A DNA stretch of 21,409 bases from an uncultured Myxococcales bacterium (GTDB taxonomy: Bacteria; Myxococcota_A; UBA9042; DTJE01). The DNA is taken from positions 1 to 21,409 of the forward strand of contig CALJUR010000113.1 in the NCBI GenBank assembly GCA_937975765.1. The letters are read 5' to 3'. The notes under the pieces are model-generated. The model was not told where the DNA came from, searched no databases, and saw only the letters and a list, made by a program, of their open reading frames with translations. Below, in pieces: positions 6,100 through 15,200 of the stretch. A program made the translations under genes and the position numbers. Numbering within the stretch: the first letter of the stretch is position 1; each line of letters begins with the position of its first letter.

Positions 6100-7197
6100 T
6101 CACCCGGGGCCTTCGACCAGCAGCGCCTCCTGCTCCAGTTTCCGATCCACATCCAGCATCGCGCGGGCCAGTTCTTGAAGCGGCGCCGCGGGTTCTGCGT
6201 TCCATGCCTGGAGGCGTGCCCGATCGCGAATCGTCAATGGAACAGCGGCCACGTGTGACAGGGCCGTGGGTTCCATTCGCCAGGTCTCGACCCGCACCTC
6301 CCTGGAGACGTTCGCGACCAGCGCTGCGAGGTCCCGAAAAATGGCAAGGCCCCCGGGGTCGATGTCACCCCAGTGCCGAATCTGCCGGATTCGCCCCGTC
6401 CGTATCAACAGTTCCAGCCAACGTCGCTCGGCCCGTCCAAGGAAGCCCGACGTGAAAACAAGGATGCGCCCAAGGGCCTCCCCCCGGAACGACAGCGTTT
6501 CGAAGGGGGTCAGGTTCTCGATGGTCAGGATCTCGTCGGCATCCACGTCGATGTCCGCCGCCCCGGACAGCACCGGCTCTGGGATAGCGGTCCAGGGAAC
6601 ACTGGCCATCCCGTCGATGACGCGCCCCTGGAACCGGATCCGAAAAGGCCCCGTGGTCAGGACGGCTGCCGTATGGTCCCGGACGATCGAGTCCAGTGGA
6701 AGATCGAACGCTGCCTCGATCTCGGCCCGGTAGTCGCCCACCCGGACAACCTTCGTGCCTCCCAGCGCCCGCTGCACCAACGTCCGGGCCGGGACTGGCA
6801 GGGCCTCTGGCTGTGCGGCCATCTCGCTCAGCGCGTCGATCAGCCGGCGCGCCCTGTCCGCCCGGATTTCCGCGGCGCGCGGGTCGTAGCCGACAATCTC
6901 GCGGAGGCGTGCCTCGGCGCCGCCCGCCATCCGCAACTGGTACGGCCGGAAATCGCCGGCCCCGTCCCGCCGTTCCGCGACCTCGACGAGCCCCGCGTCG
7001 ATCAACGCGCGGGCGGTTCGTTCCACGTCGATACGGTCCGCCCCATCCGCCACCATGCCGGCCAGGGATTCCCACCGCATGATGGTCCCGGCCAGCAGGC
7101 GCCGGCCCAGCCGCCTGGCAATCTCGGTCTGGCGACCGGTCAGCACGATCTCGATCGCGCCGTCCGGCCCCACGCACCGCCATCGCCGTTCAGGCAT
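6100..7197 (-). CDS. jetD: Wadjet nuclease subunit JetD (DUF2220/Toprim)
   Basis: 365 aa from ATG 7197, with GGAG 9 bases upstream. The C-terminal half is the DUF2220 Toprim-like nuclease domain: ILTIENLTPFETL with Glu227, a LVFTSGFLGRA strand, RHWGDIDPGG with Asp278 and Asp280, and a C-terminal KLEQE signature (353-357). These are the acidic metal-binding residues expected of JetD, which cleaves circular DNA after the JetABC motor has extruded it. Residues 1-150 look helical and probably contain winged-helix DNA- or JetABC-binding modules. It is the last gene of the Wadjet operon. Its ATG overlaps the original JetC stop (TGA, 7190-7192) by 8 bases, although JetC now ends early at 7373. JetD itself looks intact. 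Confidence 0.92.
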   Translation of the reverse strand: MPERRWRCVGPDGAIEIVLTGRQTEIARRLGRRLLAGTIMRWESLAGMVADGADRIDVERTARALIDAGLVEVAERRDGAGDFRPYQLRMAGGAEARLREIVGYDPRAAEIRADRARRLIDALSEMAAQPEALPVPARTLVQRALGGTKVVRVGDYRAEIEAAFDLPLDSIVRDHTAAVLTTGPFRIRFQGRVIDGMASVPWTAIPEPVLSGAADIDVDADEILTIENLTPFETLSFRGEALGRILVFTSGFLGRAERRWLELLIRTGRIRQIRHWGDIDPGGLAIFRDLAALVANVSREVRVETWRMEPTALSHVAAVPLTIRDRARLQAWNAEPAAPLQELARAMLDVDRKLEQEALLVEGPG

Positions 7198-7372
7198 TCG
7201 ACCGCTCCACGTAGCTGCACTTCACCCGCGGGGCCAGCGGCGCATCGTCCCCACCCAGCGTCTTCGAACAGGTCAGAACCGCCTGGAGCCAGGCACCGCA
7301 CCGCGAGATTTCGCTGTTGGACGGCATGCTGATCAGGTACTGGGCACCCGTGGCCGCCAGGAATGTGCCGAG
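7190..7372 (-). pseudogene. Detached C-terminal codons of JetC
   Basis: After the TAA at 7373-7375 the same frame continues open for 60 codons, from LGTFLAATGAQYLISMPS through RCGAWLQAVLTC to KCSYVERSNA, then TGA at 7190-7192. This is the expected end of an SMC-type JetC head: the strand and H-loop region after the D-loop, then a conserved cysteine-rich tail. The final stop overlaps the jetD start by 8 bases, as operon partners usually do. There are no other stops or frameshifts. It would be translated only by readthrough of TAA or if the TAA is an error. Confidence 0.8.
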
Positions 7373-10042
7373 TTACCGGATCTTGTTGGAGTCGGACGCC
7401 GAGAACGGCTCGTCCACCAGGAAGAAGCCGGGGCCGCCTCCGTCCCGTCCCTCGATGGCGCTCATCGCCATCAGGATCGACAGCGCCGCCTTCTCGCCCC
7501 CCGAAAGGGCCGGCGAATCGTATGGCACCACGGCCTTGTCGCCCACACCGACCATCAGGGTCACGTCGAAGCGCCCATCCGTACGCTCGGTCAGGCTGCC
7601 CTCGACCCGGAACCGGATCCGCTCCGCCTCGGCCTTCAGGCGGTCGAAGTACACCTTGAACCGCTTCCTCGTGAACCGCCGGTACTGCTCGTGAGCCGCC
7701 TCCACCTTGGAGCGGTCCGCCTCGGCCTGCTCCTCCAGCCGGGCGAGTTCCGCCCGCACGTCCTCCACCTGGCGCTCCAGGGTCCGGACGTTGCCGGGTA
7801 GCGATTCGTCTCGATCCACCTCGCTGTAGCTCTGGATTTCCTCCTGGTCGCCGCGGATCAGGTCCTCGATCACCTCCGGCGCCTTCTCGCGGGACACCGT
7901 CTCGACCCCCGCGGCGAACGACGAATCCGCCGATGCCAGGTCCTCCCGGATCCGGTCCGCCCGGCGCACGGCCTCCGCGATGTCGCTGGCAAGTTTCTCG
8001 GCCTGGGCCCGCGCGTTCTCCGCCTCGACCCGGAGCTGGGCCGCTCGTTGTGCCTCGTTATCCGCGGCCTGGTTCAGGTTCGCGATTTCTCCCGCGAGCC
8101 GTTGGCACTCCTGAGTGGTCGCCTTCCACTGATCGTCCAGGTCACTGGCATCCTTCCGGATCCCGGCCCGCTGCTTCTCCAGCGCCTTGACCTCGGCCAC
8201 TCGCCGCGCGTGATCGGCTCGCCGGGATTCCCACTCCCTCCGGGCGCGCTCCTCGCCGGCCTCCTTTTCGAGCAACCGGGCCCTCGCGGACTGCTCGTCG
8301 CGTTCCCGGACGAGTTCCCGCGTCCGGATCTCGATGGTGTCCATTTCTTGCCGGATCTTCCGCTTCCGCTCCTCCAGGGCCGCGCGGCCCAGGAAGAACC
8401 GGTCGGTTCCCCGGTGGATGCCGCCCAACCGGTCCAGCACGAACCCGTCCGGTGCCACCCGCGCCCCCGGCTCCCGGAAGGTGTCCCCGATCGCCTCGTC
8501 CGCCGCCAGCCTGCGCACCCATCGCAGCAGGCGAACCACCAGCCCCTCGTATCCGGGATCCTTCACCCGTACGGCATCCAGGAACGGGTGCTCGCCGGTC
8601 GCCGGCCGCCGCGCACGGACGTCCGGAGCGAGCACGTAGAACGGGAATCGTTCCCTTCGCGCGACCGCGACCACGCGCGCGAATGCGGTCACGTCGGGCA
8701 CCGCGATGGCAAAGCGCAGATCGCCCAGGAAGCTCTCGATGGCCACGCGGTCCTTCTCGTCCAGCGCGTCCGCGTCCAGCAGGTCCGCCATCAGCATGTG
8801 CTCGGTGACGCCCTCGAGCCGCAGAGCCTCCTGGAAGCGGCTCACCGCGTCCGGAGGTCGCAGGCTCCCCTTCTCGGCCGACGCCAGCTCCGATTCCAGC
8901 GAACTTCTCGTGTCCGCGAAATCCCGGATCTGGGCCTCCCGTCGTCCCGCCTCGGCGCGCGCGTCCTCGGCGCCCGATTCCAGGGTACCGATATCCCGCG
9001 CCGGCAGGCCCTCGGCCGCCTTGCGAAGCCGCTCCAGCGAATCGAGTTCCGCCTTGGCTGCGGCCCATGCCTCGCCGACCTGCCGATCCTCCTCGGACTT
9101 CGCGGCCCGCTGTTCGTCGATCCGCCTCGTCTCCCGGTCCGTCTCGCCCCATTTCTGGGCTGCCTGGACCCGCTGCTCGCGTTTCTCCCGCGCGCGGCGA
9201 TCCGCTTCGACCGCCTCGTTTTCCTTCGCGCTGGCGTGGTCCTGGAACCCCTGGTGCCTCGCCAGCAGGACCCGGCACCGTGCCAGGGGCAGCGCCAGTT
9301 CGTTCACTTCCAGTCGCCGCCTCACCCGGAGGTACCGGAGGTGGTTTTCCAGCCGCGCCCTCAGCCCGTCGTGCCGCTTCCGGCGCTCCTCCAGTTCGAC
9401 GCCCCGAGCCTCGTACTCGCGCCGGGTTCTCTCGTAGTCCTGCTTCAGGCGCTCCCACTCCGCCAGGGCGTCCCGGCACCCGATGATGTCGTAGAGCAGG
9501 TCGAATACCTCGGACGGGCTGCGGCGGCAGAACGACGCCACTTCGTGCTGCGGCGTGCAGATCAGGCTCCGGAAGCTCCGTCCCAGGCCCAGCTGGTCCA
9601 GCCGGTCCGTGTAGTCGGACAGGCGTTCGAAGGGGCGTGCCGTCACGCCCCGGGCCAGGGGCGACGTGTCGCCGTCCAGGATGTACCAGCGCCGCTCGTA
9701 CCCGTCGTCGGTCGCCCGCGCGACCATCGCCAGGCTGACCCGATCCGATTCGAAGCCGCCGCCCAGCGCGTCGAACGGCCGGACGCGGGTCGCCGGGTCG
9801 GGATGGTTCGACGCCACCAGCCGCACCATCGCGAATGGGCCTCCGCGAGCCCGCAGATAGAAGTCGATGGACCGATCCGCGCCGATGCGGCTGGCGCCCA
9901 GCGCGACCTTGATGGCGTCCAGGATCGCCGTCTTGCCCGATCCGTTCTCGCCGGTCAGGAGGTTCACACCGTCCCGCAGCACCAGGATCTGGTTCTCCTG
10001 GATGTCCCAGTTCAGCAGTTCGATGCGTTCCAGCCTGAACAT
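7373..10042 (-). CDS. jetC: Wadjet SMC-like ATPase JetC, cut short by in-frame TAA
   Basis: 889 aa from ATG 10042, overlapping the jetB stop as TGATG; a GTG one codon earlier is also possible. Walker A GENGSGKT is at residues 31-38. Long Arg/Glu/Lys-rich coiled-coil arms (about 200-390 and 560-790) flank a globular hinge-like segment. The ABC signature LSGGEK (846-851), Walker B FFLVDEP (873-879) and D-loop SASDS follow. JetC is the MukB-like loop-extruding motor of the Wadjet anti-plasmid system. The frame then stops at TAA directly after SDSNKIR, although 60 more in-frame codons with the expected head-domain sequence follow (951 codons after the GTG in all). TAA is used by no other gene here; the rest end in TGA or TAG. 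The head is therefore probably incomplete and the system impaired, unless the stop is read through or is a sequencing error. Confidence 0.9.
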   Translation of the reverse strand: MFRLERIELLNWDIQENQILVLRDGVNLLTGENGSGKTAILDAIKVALGASRIGADRSIDFYLRARGGPFAMVRLVASNHPDPATRVRPFDALGGGFESDRVSLAMVARATDDGYERRWYILDGDTSPLARGVTARPFERLSDYTDRLDQLGLGRSFRSLICTPQHEVASFCRRSPSEVFDLLYDIIGCRDALAEWERLKQDYERTRREYEARGVELEERRKRHDGLRARLENHLRYLRVRRRLEVNELALPLARCRVLLARHQGFQDHASAKENEAVEADRRAREKREQRVQAAQKWGETDRETRRIDEQRAAKSEEDRQVGEAWAAAKAELDSLERLRKAAEGLPARDIGTLESGAEDARAEAGRREAQIRDFADTRSSLESELASAEKGSLRPPDAVSRFQEALRLEGVTEHMLMADLLDADALDEKDRVAIESFLGDLRFAIAVPDVTAFARVVAVARRERFPFYVLAPDVRARRPATGEHPFLDAVRVKDPGYEGLVVRLLRWVRRLAADEAIGDTFREPGARVAPDGFVLDRLGGIHRGTDRFFLGRAALEERKRKIRQEMDTIEIRTRELVRERDEQSARARLLEKEAGEERARREWESRRADHARRVAEVKALEKQRAGIRKDASDLDDQWKATTQECQRLAGEIANLNQAADNEAQRAAQLRVEAENARAQAEKLASDIAEAVRRADRIREDLASADSSFAAGVETVSREKAPEVIEDLIRGDQEEIQSYSEVDRDESLPGNVRTLERQVEDVRAELARLEEQAEADRSKVEAAHEQYRRFTRKRFKVYFDRLKAEAERIRFRVEGSLTERTDGRFDVTLMVGVGDKAVVPYDSPALSGGEKAALSILMAMSAIEGRDGGGPGFFLVDEPFSASDSNKIR

Positions 10043-10695
10043 CACCCGACCTCCGCGGCGTCCTGCGCCGCCGTCACCAGGGGGCCCGCCCCTCGCCGCG
10101 CGATGCCCACGACGTGCTCCTCCATGCGCAGGGGATCCACCAGGACGAAGAGCGCCGGGCCTGCCCGGACCGGCCCCGTCGCGCCCTCCTGCCGCACGAA
10201 GCGGTGCTTTCGCAGCACGGACAGCATCCCCTTGACGCCCCGTTCACTGTACTGCTGGCCGAACTCGGCCAGCACCTCCTCGAACGCCACCGAGGGCGTC
10301 TCGTCGCGCGGATCCGGCTCGTCCCCGAAGTCGAGTGCTCGCTGGCGTCGCCCGGGCAGCGCGTCGGGTTCCTCCTCGCGCCGCGCCGCCTCGACCTGGC
10401 GGTAGACCAACTGCACCCACAGCCAGATCAGCATGCGGAGGTGGTGGGCCTGAAGGTCCCCGCCGCGTGGCAGGCCGACCGCCGCCGACTCCACCCCCCG
10501 GTCCACCCGCACCCCCCAGTGGCCCAGGAACTGCTCCAGCCTCCACCCGACCGCGGCCAGTCTCTCGCGGACCGCCGCCAGCAATGCCGAGTCCGCGATC
10601 AGGTCCTGCCGCACCTGCTGGTGGTCCGGGTCGTCCGGGTCCAGCACCCCGACGCGCAGCAGCAGGTGTGCGATGGCCGCCGCCCGCTCATCCAT
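10042..10695 (-). CDS. jetB: Wadjet KITE-like subunit JetB
   Basis: 217 aa from ATG 10695, with GGAGG 8 bases upstream. The start lies inside the 3' end of jetA (8-bp overlap) and the stop overlaps jetC. JetB corresponds to MukE, the small winged-helix dimer that binds the kleisin and DNA in MukBEF-like complexes. The predominantly helical N-terminus (AAAIAHLLLRVGVL), the segment HHLRMLIWLWVQLVYRQVEA and a winged-helix-like C-terminus (GVKGMLSVLRKHRFVRQ...ALFVLVDPLRMEEH) fit such a protein. Residues ~120-150 are charged and probably a linker. Position between jetA and jetC is the main evidence, because JetB sequences diverge strongly. Confidence 0.82.
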   Translation of the reverse strand: MDERAAAIAHLLLRVGVLDPDDPDHQQVRQDLIADSALLAAVRERLAAVGWRLEQFLGHWGVRVDRGVESAAVGLPRGGDLQAHHLRMLIWLWVQLVYRQVEAARREEEPDALPGRRQRALDFGDEPDPRDETPSVAFEEVLAEFGQQYSERGVKGMLSVLRKHRFVRQEGATGPVRAGPALFVLVDPLRMEEHVVGIARRGAGPLVTAAQDAAEVG

Positions 10696-12082
10696 CCGTG
10701 CATCCTCCTTCCGCGATGCGCCGCAGCCGGACGTCTGTGTGGATTCCCTTGCCGGGGACTCGCGCCAGCACGCCCAGGCGCCGCAACGCCTCGATCGCCT
10801 CTTCGGGGTCCAGGTCCCGCCAGGCCTCCGGGTCCGCCGCCGGGGTCTCGGGTGCCAGCACGACCCCATCCACATCGATGCCCCCGCGCGACTGCCCCTC
10901 CAACCGGGCCAGCAGGTTCAGCAGGAACACCGCGTCCGCGAAGTCCGACGCCTGCGCATCGATCCAGGCCGAGGACGTCACGGCATCCCCCGGAGCGAGA
11001 TCCTTCGACAGCCCACGCAGGGCCGCCCGCAGCCTCGCGACCGGGTCCACGTCTTCCAGGCGCAAGGCTTCCACGCGCGGCTCCGAAGGCGCCTCGTAGA
11101 CGAATGCCTCCCGCGCCGTCCGCGCCGCGATGCGCGACGTCAGCGACCGCGTGATCGCGACCTCCGTCGAGAACGCCACGACCGGCCAGGGAAGCGCCAC
11201 CGCGCCGCTCGCCACCGCGGACAGCACCTCCCCGTCCGAGGCCCCCATCACCGCGTCGCAGAGCGCCGTGAGGCTGTAGCCCGCGCCGGCCGTCTCCAGC
11301 GTCTTCAGATTCCATTCCGCCAGGCGGTCCTGGAGCCCCTTGTGGGCCCGCAGGATCGTCTGCATCGCCTCGTGGATCCGGACAATCCGCTCGAAAAGCG
11401 CCGGCGTCTGCTGGAACCGTTCCTCCAGCGCCTTCAGCACCTCTTCCACGTGCTCCAGTTGCGTTCGGACTTCCACGCGGGAGAATCGGATCAACTCGCG
11501 GTGTTGGCCCACCCGAAGCGTCTCGCTGGCCCGTTCCGCCACCGCCTCGGTCTGCGCCAGCAGCAGCCCCAGCAGGCGCGTTTCGCTTCCCGCGTCCACG
11601 GCGGCACCGAAGCGAACCGTCTCCGCGGCGCGAATCAGCAGGTTCGCGGAGCCCTGGCCCGCGAACCCCGCAGCCCGTAGCACGGACAGAAAGTAGTGGC
11701 CGAGTGGGCTGACGCGGTAGGTCCGATCCACGTCCCGCAGTTCCAGCCAGCCGCCGTCGTGCAGGGACGTCACGATCGCGTCCAGACGGTCGGCCGCGAT
11801 GGAGCGGTTCAGCGATCGGATCCGTTCCCGCGAGAAACGCCCCTCCGCGCGTGCCATTTGAAACAGGACGACCAACTTCAACGGCGTCGCGGCGCCGGTG
11901 GTCGAGAAGAGCGAGCGGGCCAGCCGGGCGACGACCAGGATCCCCTCGGCCTCCTCCAGGCCGTCCACGTGCTCCGGAGACACCCCCGGCGCCAGCCATT
12001 CCCGCAGTTCGTGTCCGTAGTCGTCTTCTTCCACGCGAGCAACCGGTTCGACGCCGCGAATCATATCCCGGGGCAGCGACAT
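10688..12082 (-). CDS. jetA: Wadjet kleisin-like subunit JetA
   Basis: 464 aa from ATG 12082. The start is uncertain: ATG 12064 and GTG 12136 are in frame and none has a clear Shine-Dalgarno. JetA is the MukF-like kleisin that bridges the SMC heads. The sequence is helical throughout, with winged-helix-like segments near the N-terminus (LKLVVLFQMARAEGRFSRERIRSLNRSIAADRLDAIVTSLHDGGWLELR) and C-terminus (DPEEAIEALRRLGVLARVPGKGIHTDVRLRRI) and long helices between (VEVRTQLEHVEEVLKALEERFQQ), the kleisin layout. It is the first gene of jetABCD, all overlapping, so the four are very likely one transcript. Divergent promoters are expected between it and the MmeI-like gene. I leave the Wadjet subtype unassigned. 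Confidence 0.85.
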   Translation of the reverse strand: MSLPRDMIRGVEPVARVEEDDYGHELREWLAPGVSPEHVDGLEEAEGILVVARLARSLFSTTGAATPLKLVVLFQMARAEGRFSRERIRSLNRSIAADRLDAIVTSLHDGGWLELRDVDRTYRVSPLGHYFLSVLRAAGFAGQGSANLLIRAAETVRFGAAVDAGSETRLLGLLLAQTEAVAERASETLRVGQHRELIRFSRVEVRTQLEHVEEVLKALEERFQQTPALFERIVRIHEAMQTILRAHKGLQDRLAEWNLKTLETAGAGYSLTALCDAVMGASDGEVLSAVASGAVALPWPVVAFSTEVAITRSLTSRIAARTAREAFVYEAPSEPRVEALRLEDVDPVARLRAALRGLSKDLAPGDAVTSSAWIDAQASDFADAVFLLNLLARLEGQSRGGIDVDGVVLAPETPAADPEAWRDLDPEEAIEALRRLGVLARVPGKGIHTDVRLRRIAEGGCTDG

Positions 12083-12102
12083 CGGGAACCGCACCGTTCC
12101 CG
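12083..12102. promoter_or_regulatory. Inverted repeat CGGGAAC-N6-GTTCCCG
   Basis: Perfect 7-bp arms with a 6-bp spacer, directly upstream of the chosen jetA start and inside the divergent jetA/MmeI-like promoter region. It looks like an operator for a dimeric regulator. If jetA starts upstream at GTG 12136, it would be within coding sequence. Confidence 0.4.
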
Positions 12103-12131
12103 GCCGACACGCGCGGATCGCCTTTGTGCGA

Positions 12132-12148
12132 AGCACGTCTTCCGTGCT
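12132..12148. promoter_or_regulatory. Inverted repeat AGCACG-TCTTC-CGTGCT
   Basis: Perfect 6-bp arms with a 5-bp spacer in the same divergent intergenic region, of different sequence from the repeat at 12083-12102. Candidate second operator or a small transcript hairpin. I found no strong -10/-35 pair in either direction. Confidence 0.3.
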
Positions 12149-12212
12149 GCGAACCGGTTGCGCAATGTCCCACCCGGGTGCTACGTTCCCATTTCGAATC
12201 CCTTTCGCAGCC

Positions 12213-12217
12213 GGAGG
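12213..12217 (+). promoter_or_regulatory. GGAGG ribosome binding site that decides the MmeI-like start
   Basis: GGAGG is 8 bases ahead of GTG 12226 but only 2 bases ahead of the in-frame GTG at 12220, so 12226 is preferred. The open frame continues upstream to 11851 only because it overlaps jetA on the other strand. Confidence 0.6.
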
Positions 12218-12225
12218 TCGTGTCC

Positions 12226-15200
12226 GTGGGCGACGTGCAGTCCTTCCTGGAACGGTGGCTCGGCAGTGCCGGCTCGGAACGCGCCAACGCGCAGCCCTTC
12301 CTGACCGACCTGTGCGACCTCCTCGGCGTGCCGCGCCCGCTGACCGGGGGCCCGGGCTTCGACGACTACCGCTTCGAGAAGCCGGTCGAGATCCACCACA
12401 AGGACGGCCACGTCAGCACCGAGCGCATCGATTTCTACAAGAAGGGTTGCTTCGTGCTGGAGGCCAAGCAGGCCCTGGCGCCCGGGGATCCCCGCCCGGG
12501 TCCGCACCGCGACAACCCGCGCGCCTGGCTCGACCTCATGGAGCGTGCGTTCGGCCAGGCCCTCAACTATGCCAACTACCTGCCCGAGGGCCGCCCGCCC
12601 TTCCTGCTGACCTGCGACGTGGGCCACTGCTTCGAGGTCTGGTCAGGCTTCAACGGCGATTTCGGCCGCTACGGCTCCCGGCGCACCATTCCCCTTTCGG
12701 ACCTCGCCCGGCCCGATGTCCGGGAATTCCTCGCCGCGATCTTCACCGACCCCTGGTCGCTCGACCCTTCCCGACGCGCCGCCCGTGCCACCCGCGAGGT
12801 TGCCGCACGGCTCGCGGAACTGGCCGTCTCCCTGGAGGCGGACGGCACCGCGCCGCAGGTGGTGGCGCGCTTCCTGATGCGGTGCCTCTTCACGATGTTC
12901 GCGGAGGACATCGGGCTTCTCGACGACCGCCTGTTCACCGCGACGCTCCGGGACGTCTGGCTGCCCCATCCCGAGCGTTTCCCGGCGGGCATCGAGTCCC
13001 TCTGGAAGGAGATGGACCGTGGCGGTATGTATGGCCCCCACGCCATCCGCCGCTTCAACGGCGGCCTCTTCCGCGAGGTCCACGCCCTTCCGCTGAACGC
13101 CGGGCAGTTGCAGCGCCTCCTGGACGCGGCGGTCTGCGACTGGTCCGACGTCGAGCCCGCGATCTTCGGCACCCTGCTCGAACGCGCGCTGAACAAGGCA
13201 GAACGCCATCGCCTGGGCGCGCACTTCACCCCCCGGGAGTACATTGAGCGCCTGGTCCGGCCCACGGTCATCGAGCCCCTGCGCGCCGAGTGGGACGCCG
13301 TGCAGGCCGCGGCCCGCCAAGTCATGAACCCGGACGAGGGCGAGCCCGGGCCGGCGCAGCGAAAGGCGACGGCGAAACTGCTGCGCGACTTCCTCCAGCG
13401 CCTCTGCTCGGTCCGGGTCCTGGACCCTGCCTGCGGCACCGGCAACTTCCTGTACGTCACCTTCGACCTGCTGAAGGGGCTCGAGGCCGAGGTACTGCGG
13501 GAACTCCACGACCTGGGTGACACGCAGATCGCGCTGGAACTCGCCGGCGTCCGAGTCGTGCCCGAGCAGTTCCTGGGTATCGAGGTCAACCCCCGCGCCC
13601 AGGCCATCGCGGACCTGGTGCTGTGGCTCGGCTACCTCCAGTGGACCCGGCGGGTCGGCATGTCGATCCCCGACCCCGTGCTGAAGGACGGGCGCAACAT
13701 CGACTGCCGCGATGCCGTCCTCGCATACGACGAGCAGCGCCTGCGCCTGGACGAGAACGGGCGCCCCATGTCCGTCTGGGACCGGAAGACCCGCAAGAAG
13801 CACGCGGTCACCGACGAGGACGTCCCGGACGCCTCGAGCCAGATGCCCCTCTACGACTACGTCCATCCCCGGCAGGCGGAATGGCCCGAGGCCGACTTCG
13901 TGGTCAGCAACCCGCCATTCATCGGCAAGGCCCGCCGCCGAACCGCGCTGGGCGACGGCTACCTGGACGCATTGACCCGGGCCTGGCCCGACGTGCCCGC
14001 GGGCGTGGACTACGTGATGTACTGGTGGGCCAAGGCGGCGTCGTTGCTGGCGCAGGGAAGGCTGCGACGGTTGGGCTTCATCACCACGAACAGCATCACC
14101 CAGGCATTGAACCGCCGGGTCGTCGCGGACGTGCTGAGGAAGAACCCGGGTCTCGGGATCCAGTTCGCGGTCCCGGACCACCCGTGGGTCGATTCCGAGT
14201 CCGGTGCCGCCGTCCGGATCGCGCTCACGGTGGTCGGTCCGAGCGGCGAGCACCCCCCGGTCCTCGCCCGGGTCACGGACGAACGCTCCATCGGGCACGA
14301 CGCGGTCGACGTCTCCCTGGGGATCACGACGGGACGCGTGATCGGGCCGGACCTGTCGGTCGCCCAGAACCTGACCGAGGTCCGACCCCTGGCCGCGAAC
14401 CAGGGGCTCGCCACGGTCGGCCTGGTACTGTTCGGGAAGGGATTCGTGATCGACGACAACCAGGCGGCCCACTTCGAGCCCGAGGTCATCCACCCCTACC
14501 TGAACGCTCGCGACCTGCTCCAAGGCAGCCGGGGCGTGTCGGTCATCGACCTGTACCCGATGGACGAGGACGAGGCCCGCACGAAGGCGCCCAGGGCGTT
14601 CCAGCACGTCTTCGACCGGGTGCGGCCCGAGCGCCTCCAGATCCGCGACCCGGGCAGCCGCCGGAATTGGTGGCGGTTCGGCCGGGACAAGCCGGAACTG
14701 CGGGCCGCCCTGTCCGGGCTGTCGCGATACATCGTCACGGCGGAAGTTGCGAAGCACCGGATCTTCGCGTTCCTGGGTACGGAGGTGCGACCGGACCACA
14801 CGCTGATCGCGATTGCGTCGGACGACCCGTGGATTCTGGGAGTCCTGTCCAGTCGTTTCCACACCGTGTGGTCGTTGGCAGCCGGCGGTACGCTCGAAGA
14901 CCGGCCTCGATACAACCGCACCCTCTGCTTCGATCCCTTCCCCTTCCCCGACGCGACGGAAGCGCAGCGCGACCGCATCCGCTCGCTCGGAGAGACGCTC
15001 GACGCCCATCGAAGGAAGGTTCTCGGCGACCGGCCGGACGCGTCCCTGACCGGCCTCTACAACTCGCTGGAGAGGGTCCGGGAGGCCGAGACCGGAGGCC
15101 CGCCTCTGACCGACAAGGAACGGGCGTTCCACGATGCCGCGCTGGTCGGGGTGCTGCGGTCGATCCACCAGTCCCTCGACGAGGCCGTGGCCGATGCCTA

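Noticed and set aside
7193..7372. A separate small gene between jetC and jetD
   Set aside because: It has no start signal and reads in the jetC frame as the missing end of that protein.
8048..10405. 785-residue open frame on the + strand opposite jetC and jetB
   Set aside because: Arg/Pro/Gln-rich composition with no domain or ribosome binding site. It is the antisense shadow of GC-rich coding sequence.
12158..12187. Promoter TTGCGC-N18-TACGTT for the MmeI-like operon
   Set aside because: Only three of six matches in each box, too weak to list as a feature.
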